11,475 nt of DNA from Myxococcales bacterium (GTDB lineage Bacteria > Myxococcota_A > Polyangia > Fen-1088): positions 1 through 11,475 of the forward strand of contig PMZX01000271.1 of assembly GCA_003170035.1 (NCBI GenBank). The letters run 5' to 3'. Each line of letters begins with the position of its first letter. The first letter of the stretch is position 1. The translations under genes and the position numbers were made by a program. Positions 1 to 6,500 of the stretch are shown here, piece by piece. Below the pieces are notes generated by a model. That model was not told the origin of the DNA. It saw nothing but the letters and a program-made list of their open reading frames with translations, and ran no database searches.

Positions 1-231
1 CGCAGCATTTGGGCAGGGTTTCTCGTGCACGCGACAGTGGCTGTCCTCATGGACCTGCTCGCCCTGGACCATCGCCACGAGCTGCCCACGCGGCTCACGC
101 CCGACTCGTCGATCCGGCTGGCATTCCCCTACACCTCGGCCGTGCTCTTCGGCGTCTGGGTGCTAGCCGTCACCGGCCTGGCCTTTGCCTTTTGGCGGCG
201 GCACAAGCGAAACGCGAAGGTGGCGTTCTGA
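1..231 (+). CDS. C-terminal end of a membrane protein, possibly a CPBP-family intramembrane protease (partial)
   Basis: The reading frame is open from the first base of the window to the TGA at 229-231, so this is the last 76 codons of a longer gene whose 5' end lies outside. Two hydrophobic stretches are visible: one at about residues 2-22 (SIWAGFLVHA...) and one at about 46-66, followed by a basic tail (WRRHKRNAK) that by the positive-inside rule should face the cytoplasm. The first segment has a His at residue 10 and an Asp at residue 18 within a helix. This recalls the C-terminal conserved His segment of CPBP (CAAX/bacteriocin-processing) intramembrane proteases, but the upstream Glu-Glu and other His motifs that would prove it are not in the window. 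The GTG at 25 is an internal codon, not a credible start. It could equally be another polytopic membrane protein. I am confident it is a membrane-protein C-terminus and unsure of the family. Confidence 0.6.
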   Translation, partial: RSIWAGFLVHATVAVLMDLLALDHRHELPTRLTPDSSIRLAFPYTSAVLFGVWVLAVTGLAFAFWRRHKRNAKVAF

Positions 232-332
232 TAGCATTTCGCTCTCCCTCCCGTCCCCGGTCCCTAAACCACGTGAGGTTGTGAGAGAGCCGGTTCGTCG
301 AGATCGGAGACGGGAGCGAGAGCGGAACTCTC

Positions 333-713
333 CTAGCCGCCGTGCGGAAGGCCTTTGACGGCTTTCCGCACGGCGCGCAGGAGATGGTCGGGACGGATGC
401 TGCGCGCAGACTGCCAGGCGTCGTTCGGGGTCGGGGTCGCTTGGGTGGGGGGGAGGGAGAGGGACGCCGGGCAGGCTACCTGCCACCAACTCAGTCTCGG
501 CCTTCGGTCAATCCATTGCCGGGCAAGTGCGTCCAGCCGGGGCTGGCTGGACTTGCCTGCCAGAAGATCGATGGGGCTCACGTGGCTCCCTGTCCGCCAC
601 GCGGCCTTCTTCCGGTTGGCCGTCTTGGGCACCCGGCTGTCTCGGGCATCGCGCAGGTTGCGCGCGATCCAGCGAGCGCTGCCGTCGCCTTCGACCAACA
701 AGATGATTTCCAC
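333..713 (-). CDS. Doubtful minus-strand ORF, 126 aa, unrecognised
   Basis: I do not recognise this protein. It would begin at a GTG (713) with no clear ribosome binding site. Its first 40 or so codons have a strong preference for G or C in the third position (about 88 percent by hand count), and the opening residues look protein-like (EIILLVEGDGSARWIARNL). The GDG-x-x-RWI stretch loosely recalls a segment seen in some DDE transposases, but no catalytic triad can be assigned and the length is far too short for one. The second half becomes low in complexity because it is antisense to the G-rich tract (runs of Pro, Ser and Thr), and the end falls in the hairpin at 338-375. The best reading is either a chance ORF in GC-rich DNA or the degraded end of a mobile-element gene. 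Confidence 0.18.
   Translation of the reverse strand: MEIILLVEGDGSARWIARNLRDARDSRVPKTANRKKAAWRTGSHVSPIDLLAGKSSQPRLDALARQWIDRRPRLSWWQVACPASLSLPPTQATPTPNDAWQSARSIRPDHLLRAVRKAVKGLPHGG
338..375. repeat. Hairpin: 16-bp inverted repeat with 6-nt loop
   Basis: The arms 338-353 and 360-375 pair over 16 bp with a single G-T wobble at position 350/363, around the loop TTTGAC. The core arm reads GCCGTGCGGAA and returns as TTCCGCACGGC. No T-run follows on the plus strand, so it is not a canonical rho-independent terminator. It lies 107 bases past the stop of the membrane-protein gene and at the 3' end of the doubtful minus-strand ORF (its last codons and stop lie in the arms). It could be a transcript-stabilising 3' structure, a rho-type end, or part of a structured RNA. 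Confidence 0.65.
427..463 (+). other. G-quadruplex-forming motif
   Basis: The plus strand carries six G-tracts of three to seven Gs within 37 bases: 427-430, 433-436, 443-445, 447-453, 455-457 and 461-463. The last four alone satisfy the classical four-tract pattern with loops of 1 to 3 bases (GGGTGGGGGGGAGGGAGAGG and on to 463). This fits an intramolecular quadruplex in single-stranded DNA or in plus-strand RNA. It sits between the two hairpins in the gene-poor stretch upstream of the methyltransferase operon. Confidence 0.6.
522..557. repeat. Bulged hairpin upstream of the methyltransferase
   Basis: The left arm is GGCAAG (522-527) and TCCAGCC (532-538), interrupted by a 4-nt bulge TGCG (528-531). 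The right arm, GGCTGGACTTGCC (545-557), is the exact complement of both parts. The pairing is 13 bp with a 6-nt loop (539-544). There is no adjoining T-run. It could be a structured RNA element or a remnant of an inverted duplication. Confidence 0.5.
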
Positions 714-719
714 GTTTGA

Positions 720-851
720 CAGCGTACGCTCTGCACGACCTGGAAGCAGTCAGACGTGGTGCTGAAACCGCTGTACGCCAGCACCGCGGCGTACTGTCAG
801 TCGTGGTCCTACACGCGCGTCAGCAAGCCGGGCCTCATCGACGGAGAGTAG
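720..851 (+). pseudogene. Short coding-like remnant (C-terminal end of an unknown protein)
   Basis: This frame is closed by TGA at 717-719 and by TAG at 849-851, leaving 43 codons. From about 753 the codons are strikingly coding-like: roughly 29 of 32 third positions are G or C, and the peptide (DVVLKPLYASTAAYCQSWSY, then a short tail ending in DGE) is well mixed and not low in complexity. No plausible start and Shine-Dalgarno pair opens it; only a GTG at 756 is available. I read it as the tail end of a gene whose front was lost or frameshifted in the region 232-720, where no frame continues it cleanly. The family is not recognised. A chance open stretch cannot be excluded. Confidence 0.2.
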
Positions 852-942
852 CCAGTGGACTCGGTTTGGGTTGTCAGGTAGTAGCTCACCTAGTGGAACG
901 GCCTTTCTGGATTTGCCTAGTCGCTGGAGCCGCGGTCGCCCC

Positions 943-2154
943 ATGACCAGACGCCATGGGTTTCGTCGCGGTGACTGGGAATCTGCGGCGGTCAGACTCG
1001 ACGAGATCATCTGCGCGCACAGCGGTGAAGACCCTTTCGAGGAGGCACTCAAGCTACTTGTGGCGAAGCTGGCCCACGAAATGGACGCGCCAGCGACAGT
1101 CTTTCTCGCGCGGCGCCGCGATGACGCCGCCGTCGGCGAGGTCAACCGTCTGCTGCGGGCCGCTGGCGAGCGATGGCGCGGGGTTCTTGAGCCCGGGGCC
1201 GCGACCCGTCTGAATGGGCCAACACTCATGCGCTGTGCTTCCGTGCTGGATGGCGTGCGTTTGCTCGAGAATGACATGGTCGGGCTCGACGCCATTTTCG
1301 AGTTCATGGTCACGAAGGCCGCCAAAGGCCAGAAGGGCCAGTACTTCACTCCCCGGCACGTGATTGGGGAAGTGGTTGCCATGGTCAGGCCCGCGGCCGG
1401 CGAGTGCGTGGTTGATCCGGCCTGCGGCTCGGGCGGCTTTCTTCGCCACGCCCTCCGACAGTCCCCCCAATGTTCGGTGTGGGGATTCGATCAGGATTCT
1501 CGCGCACTGCGGGTTGCCCGGGTGATGTTGGCCGCCAGTGGTCAGACGACCGCGCGGCTGATGCGCGTCGACAGCCTGAGACGCCCGGAACGCCGGCGCC
1601 GAGCCGGGCCGGCCTCTGTTCTGGAAGACCTCATGCGCGCGCAAGAGCCAGAGTTCCGGGGCTTCGACGTTGTGCTGACCAATCCACCCTTTGCCGGGGA
1701 CGTGGGGTCCGAGTACGCCGACAGCTACGAACTCGCGCGCGGCCACACCGTGGAACGCGATGTCCTGTTCCTTGAACGTTGCGTGGAGATTCTGAAGCCA
1801 CAGGGACGCCTGGCCATCGTGCTCCCTCACAACAAGGTCGGCGCCGAGCGATGGGCCTATTTGCGGTCCTGGTTGCTCGAGAGGGTCGCCCTGGTTGCGG
1901 TGCTCGGCCTGGGCCGGAACACCTTTCGGCCCCACACCAGTCAGAAGGCCTGCGTGGTCATCGGGTGCAAGCGTCCCAAGCCCATGCGCCACTTTTGCGA
2001 CGAGGAAATCCTGTTCTTCATCAGCGAACGCGACGGCAAAGACCATCGCGGGCGACTCGTGTACGCCCCGGATGGAGGGGCGATTGACCATGACCTCGCG
2101 CAGGCCACGCCGCTGGTCCGGCGCCGTTTCGAGCTTGTGCAAGGGAAAGTCTGA
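943..2154 (+). CDS. Type I-style adenine-N6 DNA methyltransferase (HsdM-like)
   Basis: This protein transfers a methyl group from S-adenosylmethionine to the N6 of adenine in DNA, with target choice supplied by a separate S subunit. With the start at ATG 943 it has 403 residues, shorter than classical HsdM (about 500). A helical N-terminal part (1-120) leads into the catalytic domain. Visible motifs, in the order of gamma-class enzymes, are QYFTP at 133-137, the SAM-binding DPACGSGGF at 158-166, and the catalytic NPPF at 247-250. A late TSQKACVVIG segment and a GKDHRGR stretch near the end also match the family. The frame stays open back to a TTG at 871 (24 extra residues, Ser/Pro/Arg-rich), but 943 is preferred because the typical sequence begins there. 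A GGAG at 925-928 is only a weak ribosome site. The next gene, an S subunit, begins 3 bases after the stop. No HsdR nuclease or helicase gene is in the window. Confidence 0.9.
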   Translation: MTRRHGFRRGDWESAAVRLDEIICAHSGEDPFEEALKLLVAKLAHEMDAPATVFLARRRDDAAVGEVNRLLRAAGERWRGVLEPGAATRLNGPTLMRCASVLDGVRLLENDMVGLDAIFEFMVTKAAKGQKGQYFTPRHVIGEVVAMVRPAAGECVVDPACGSGGFLRHALRQSPQCSVWGFDQDSRALRVARVMLAASGQTTARLMRVDSLRRPERRRRAGPASVLEDLMRAQEPEFRGFDVVLTNPPFAGDVGSEYADSYELARGHTVERDVLFLERCVEILKPQGRLAIVLPHNKVGAERWAYLRSWLLERVALVAVLGLGRNTFRPHTSQKACVVIGCKRPKPMRHFCDEEILFFISERDGKDHRGRLVYAPDGGAIDHDLAQATPLVRRRFELVQGKV

Positions 2155-2157
2155 GCC

Positions 2158-2907
2158 ATGGGTATTTCGGTTCTACGCCGCGTGGCTGATCTGGGTGACA
2201 GCCTCGTGCTGGCGCCGGAACGTTTCCATCCCCGTCGGCGCGTCGAGGTCGTAGCGCGGCGGCGCCTGTCCGACATCGTGGACATCGTCGCTGAGAACGT
2301 CTCCGCAAGGTCGGGGAAGTCGCCCAGGCCAGTTCTCATCCTCGATACCACGCACGCCTACGAGGGCTTCGTGGTGTTTCGACACGATCCGGTGCACCCG
2401 GCGAGCCTGGGAAGCGCAAAGCGGCGGGTGCGGGCGGGCGATGTCGTCATCTCGCGATTGCGGCCCTACCTCCGTCAGGTGGCCCTGATCGATGAGGCGC
2501 TCTTTCAGCTCTGCCCAGGCGGGAACGCGGTGGTCACCAGCACCGAGTTCTTCGTTCTTCGCGGTCGGGCTGGGTTCGACGCTGCGGGTTTGGTGCCCTT
2601 CTTGCTGTCCGCGCCTGTTCAGGCAGCTCTGGCTGCCGGCCAGGAGGGTGGCCACCATCCGCGTTTCTGCAAAGAGCTGCTGCAGTCCTTGCCGGTGCCT
2701 GAACGAGTGGCCCGCCACCTGCGCGAGACGGAAGAGCAGATACGCCGCTTGGCTGCGGCGGTAAGGAGTTCGCTGCTTGCTTCTCGGTCTCTGGTGGCAT
2801 CGGTGGAAGCCGCGATAGCGACGCCCGCGTTGGCCAGTTCCAGAAGGCCGCTTGAAGACACCCCCTGCCGCAAAACTTCCCGGTCGTCTATCATGAGCAG
2901 GCGATGA
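2158..2907 (+). CDS. Half-size specificity (S) subunit of a type I-like methyltransferase
   Basis: This is the likely DNA-recognition partner of the preceding methyltransferase. It is 249 residues long, about half of a classical HsdS with two target-recognition domains, so it carries one such domain followed by one long helix. Typical family stretches are the opening LGDSLVLAPERF, the core GDVVISRLRPYLRQVALI (about 98-115), STEFFVL, and the closing PRFCKELLQSLPVP, followed by a heptad-rich helix starting at about residue 185 (ETEEQIRRLAAAV) that serves as spacer in HsdS. A half S subunit usually acts as a dimer and would then recognise a symmetric split site; that is family knowledge, not visible here. 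ATG 2158 is 3 bases after the methylase stop, with AAGGGA at 2141-2146 as ribosome site, so the two are surely co-translated. The last 20 or so residues are Ser/Arg-rich and probably not part of the fold. Confidence 0.85.
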   Translation: MGISVLRRVADLGDSLVLAPERFHPRRRVEVVARRRLSDIVDIVAENVSARSGKSPRPVLILDTTHAYEGFVVFRHDPVHPASLGSAKRRVRAGDVVISRLRPYLRQVALIDEALFQLCPGGNAVVTSTEFFVLRGRAGFDAAGLVPFLLSAPVQAALAAGQEGGHHPRFCKELLQSLPVPERVARHLRETEEQIRRLAAAVRSSLLASRSLVASVEAAIATPALASSRRPLEDTPCRKTSRSSIMSRR

Positions 2908-2910
2908 GAC

Positions 2911-2917
2911 AGGAAGG
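2911..2917 (+). promoter_or_regulatory. Ribosome binding site of the 2TM/winged-helix gene
   Basis: AGGAAGG lies 6 bases before ATG 2924 and only 3 bases after the stop of the S-subunit gene. It is one of the best Shine-Dalgarno matches in the window and fixes the start. Its position shows that the small membrane protein belongs to the same transcript as the methyltransferase genes. Confidence 0.7.
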
Positions 2918-2923
2918 TTCCCC

Positions 2924-3367
2924 ATGCGCTTGGTAGTCAAGGCCCTGGGCTGGGTGCTGGTCGCGTTTGGTGTGCTTCCTACAATGGCAGCGATCGGGCT
3001 TACCAGCACCGGGAACTACGGCAGCGCTGTCTTCGGCCTCGTGGTGACAAGCATTTTCGTTGGCGGTGGCGCACTCCTTTTGCGGTCCGGCCAGCGCATG
3101 AAAGGAGTGGGGCCCGGGCTGGAACCGGCTGGCGCCGTGCCTGGCCCATCCATCGAGCAGCGCGTTCTGGCAGCGGCCCGCCGTCACCGGGGCCATCTCA
3201 CTCCCGTCAGCGCCGCAGCCGACGGTGACCTGACTGTCGATCAGGCGCGTGAGGAGCTCGAGCGGTTGGCCAAGGAGAATGCATGTTTGATGGACGTGTC
3301 GGACGAGGGGATAGTCGTGTTTCGCTTCCCCGAGTTCGAGCGCCCCGAAACGAAACAGCTCTCGTAG
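2924..3367 (+). CDS. Small membrane protein with two TM segments and a winged-helix-like C-terminal domain
   Basis: The 147-residue product starts with two hydrophobic segments (about 5-25 and 33-53) joined by a short loop with polar residues, then RSGQRMK, which places the rest in the cytoplasm. After a Pro/Gly linker, residues about 75-140 (from IEQRVLAAARRHRGHL onward) form three helices and end in a beta-strand-like GIVVFRFPEF. This pattern (helix, T/S-rich turn, 'LTVDQAREELERLAKENA' helix, then a strand hairpin) resembles a winged-helix domain. Uncharacterised proteins of this layout are, as far as I know, common in myxobacteria. No function is known to me. It lies 16 bases behind the S-subunit gene with its own strong ribosome site, so co-expression with the methylase is likely. 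It may tether or sense something at the membrane; that is inference only. Confidence 0.7.
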   Translation: MRLVVKALGWVLVAFGVLPTMAAIGLTSTGNYGSAVFGLVVTSIFVGGGALLLRSGQRMKGVGPGLEPAGAVPGPSIEQRVLAAARRHRGHLTPVSAAADGDLTVDQAREELERLAKENACLMDVSDEGIVVFRFPEFERPETKQLS

Positions 3368-3519
3368 GAGCAGCAGGACGTCGCAGCCGCGGGCGCGGCG
3401 AGCGAATTCAGCCGGGCAGCCATCCGCCGGCCGAGAAATCAGAGAGGAGAGGGGAGCCACAGGGCACTCCGACGGCCCGTCGTGCGCCGCAGCGCGTACC
3501 TTCAACGCTCCACGCCGGC

Positions 3520-3549
3520 TTGTCCATTTTCTTGTGACACTGGTACGCT
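3520..3549 (+). promoter_or_regulatory. Candidate promoter of the kinase gene
   Basis: TTGTCC (3520-3525) and TACGCT (3544-3549) are separated by 18 bases and resemble sigma-70 -35 and -10 boxes, each matching the consensus in four of six positions. The ATG of the kinase gene (3565) lies 15 bases beyond the -10 box and has no Shine-Dalgarno sequence, so transcription would start roughly 5 to 9 bases before the start codon, giving an almost leaderless mRNA. In-frame stop TGA at 3535-3537 rules out a start further upstream. The match is moderate and the region has no other clear promoter. Confidence 0.35.
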
Positions 3550-3564
3550 AGCAATCCGCGGCGC

Positions 3565-6500
3565 ATGCACGGAACGCACGACTATCTAGCAGGGCTTGCG
3601 CAGATCCACACGCGCGAGAGCGTGGAGGAGCGCCGAGCACTGTGGCGGCAGGGCCTGGCTAGCCTGGCTGCAGCGGCTTCGGATCAGCAACCGACCCCAC
3701 TCGAAGGCCTTGCCACCGAGCCACTGCTGAACAGTGTGCGGGTGGCTGTGTCCAGTGGGCTTCTCGACGATGTGAGCTTCCTGTCACGGCCGGTGGCCAT
3801 GGCGGCGCTTTTCGAGCTGGCGGGAGCGCTGCCTCCCGGGCCCGAGAAGCGCGAACTGGGCCGGCGAGTGTTGACCGCCCTGCACGAGGGGGACGCGGCG
3901 ACGTTCGTGATGCTCGCGACCTCGCTCGCCCTGGCGTCGCCGCGTGCGCTCGGGGGCGCGTTGGTGCGCGCACGTGTGGCGCTTTCTTTGCGTCTGCCCC
4001 TTGCGGCCGGCACAGGCGCGGATACCTTGGCCTTGGCGCTCATCTCGCGGCCCGAACTGGAACGCGAATGGCTGACCGCGCATTCACTCGGTGCCTTGCC
4101 CTCGCGCCGCCTGGCCGGGCGCCTGCTCGAGCGGGCCGCGCGCGAGGCAGCCCGTCGTGCCGAGGAGGGGGATGACAGCGGCGTACGGGTCTTCGAGCGT
4201 CCGACGGTTCGGGCGGCGTGGAGCCGTCTCATCGGGGATCGCGAGTCGCTGGTTTGGCGTCACGTGGCTGCCGCGCGTGGCCTCTTGGCCGCGACCGTGC
4301 CGAAGCGCGCAGAGGAGATCGAACGGGATCTCGGGCCACGTCTGGGTCCCAGTGAGTGGCGGCGCGCCGCCACCTCGCTGGCCGCCACCGTCTCGCACGA
4401 TCCCGACAAGGCCCTGGCGCGTTGCTTGGAGATTCTGGCCGGCGAGATCACAGCCAAGGATCCCGGTGTGGCCTCGGTCATGATTTTCGGCCTTTCGCGT
4501 GCAGTGGAAGAAGAGCCCGAGGCGTCGGAGGAGCTTCTGACCAAGCTGGTCCTGGTGGGTGGTGTCGAGGCCATCGAAGCGCTCGTTGACCTGCACGAGG
4601 AGCATTCAGGCAACCCCATCGGGGCCCAGGCAGCGTTCAGCGCTGTGGAGACTTTGCGCGCAACCGCGCCGACCGATGATGACGGGGCCGTGGCGCTCGT
4701 CCAGGCGCTGATAGATGACCTGGACATGGGTGCTGCCGGCCCGAAGTCCTCCTTGCGCACGGCGCTCGCAGCCGCCCTGCGCGCTTTTGCGGATGGCGAC
4801 GATCTCGGTCCTGCGACCGATGCGGCGCTGGTGGCGGCCAACCGGGCGATCGGCACCTTGGAAAATACCAGCGACTCGACCTCGGCCGAACGCCGGGCTC
4901 TGTTCCGCGCCCTGCGCGACCTGGACGCAGGTCTTCTGCAGACGTCCACCCTGTCCGATCTACTCACGGTTCGCAGCCGCGAGGATCCAGGCCCGGACGG
5001 CCCGCTGGCGGACATGCTGTGGTTGTTGGGAAGCTGGCTTCTCGGCCGCGAACAGCAGCCCCTGGTCGACAAGAACATCCCGCACGTGACCCTTCGCTTC
5101 CGTCAGTTGCGGACTTTGCTCCACCTCGTGGACGCCGAATTCGGCGCTTCTGACGAGCCGTCTATTCCGGTGCGCAGCCGTTGCACGCACACCTTCCGCA
5201 TGCTGTGCGAGCGGGTGCGCGGCGACACGGTCACGCCCTTGCGCCGGCTGACGCTTGCAGTCCTGGCCCGCGCTGCCGATGCAGTCGTACGCGCGCAGGT
5301 GTACGAGTTGTCCGACGCCTTTATTGCTGCGTGTTGGTGCGTACATACCGCATTTGACCTGCGCTGTCTGGCCGAGGCGTGCATGGCGCCGGAACTCAGG
5401 GAACTGTTCGCGGCCATGGCCGAGGTGGCTCTCCTGGTCGGCGAGCGGGGTAGCCGCCACGCGGACGAACAGGCTCTGGTGGAGAGTCTGCGCGGTGTTG
5501 CGGAGGCCTTGCCTCCCGGCAGTTCAGCGCGGGTCGAAGGCCTGCGTCGTGGACTGCTCAGCATCACGCGTGCGCTGGAGGCTTTCACCGAGGCGCAGTG
5601 TGTTTCCGACCTGCGTCGAGGGGACGACGGGACCGCGCTCGACCGACTGGCCGGAGCCATCACCTATGCGGCTCGTCTCATCGCTGGCGCCACCCGGCGT
5701 ACGGGCCTGCGCGAAGGCTTCTTCCCGTCGTCATCGACGCGTGGCTTGCGCAAGTTGGACGCCTGGGTCGAACGCGCCCTGCTGGAAAAGGATGAAGGTA
5801 TGGGGGCTGCCGCTGCGGTCGCTGCTGAGGCAGTTCGCCAGGATCTGCCGCCGCTCTTCGCCGAAGTGGTCGCGCGCGTGCTCCTGCGCATTGGGCGCCT
5901 GCCGCGCGATCTGTCGGTCTCGGGCGAGATGGCCCGTGTGGTCAGGGCCGGGCGCCAGCTTCCCCTGCCGCCCTGGCTGCCGCCCAGCCGGACCCTCGGT
6001 GGATTCTACGTGCTGCGTCCCATCGGCACAGGCGCGGGAGGATCGGTCTTTGTCGCCCGCCGGGCCGAAGAGCGCCACGAAGAATCGGCCGAAACCTTTG
6101 CTCTGAAGGTACCCGCGTACACCGGCGCTGCGGCTCACACCCTGTCCGAAGAGGAGTTCCTTCGTCTTTTCCGAGAAGAGGCAGGCGCGCTTCTGACCTT
6201 GCCCGGCCACAAGAACCTGGCCGGGTTTGTCACCTTCGACGCCGGCGCCAAACCCAAGCCCATCCTGGTGATGGAACTGGTGCAAGGTCCCACGCTGGAA
6301 CGTCTGCTCGACAAGCGAGCCATGTCTATGCCCAGGGCATTGGACATTCTCGACGAGTTGGCGGCTGGTCTGCAGGCCATGCACAGCGCGGGAATTGGCC
6401 ACCTCGACGTGAAACCGTCCAACGTGATCCTGCGCTACCTGGACGACTTCGGCCCCCAGACGCGCGGCCGGCAGACTCCCACCGTCGCGCCGGTGCTGGT

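Larger units (their letters stand above)
232..942. other. Long intergenic stretch with structured DNA and no firm gene
   Basis: About 700 bases lie between the upstream membrane-protein gene and the methyltransferase without an ORF that resembles a known protein. What can be seen is a 16-bp hairpin (338-375), a run of closely spaced G-tracts (427-463), a second hairpin with a bulge (522-557), a minus-strand ORF (333-713) of doubtful reality, and a short plus-strand frame (720-851) that reads like the end of a protein. The mixture suggests a decayed or recombined junction, or a structured non-coding element, upstream of the modification genes. No convincing sigma-70 promoter pair was found for the methyltransferase. 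A perfect TTGACA at 716-721 lacks a -10 hexamer at proper spacing. Confidence 0.6.

Noticed and set aside
716..744. Perfect TTGACA as a promoter -35 box for the methyltransferase
   Set aside because: The sequence 16-18 bases downstream (around CCTGGA) has no resemblance to a -10 box, and the site is 200 bases from the gene.
750..1382. Minus-strand ORF of 210 codons opposite the methyltransferase start
   Set aside because: It is a shadow of the methylase frame and of the plus-strand frame before it. Its peptide is Ser/Arg/Ala-rich and has no recognisable fold, while the opposing frame has clear methylase motifs.
1054..2142. Minus-strand ORF of 362 codons inside the methyltransferase gene
   Set aside because: It is fully antisense to the catalytic motifs and has no family resemblance; long antisense ORFs are expected at this GC content.
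3470..3482. Palindrome CGACGG-C-CCGTCG as terminator of the methylase operon
   Set aside because: The stem is only 5 bp with a 3-base loop, has no T-run, and short GC palindromes are frequent by chance here.
3541..3555. TGGTACG followed by GCAAT as a sigma-54 promoter for the kinase
   Set aside because: The GG and GC dinucleotides are separated by 7 rather than 10 bases, so the -24/-12 geometry fails.
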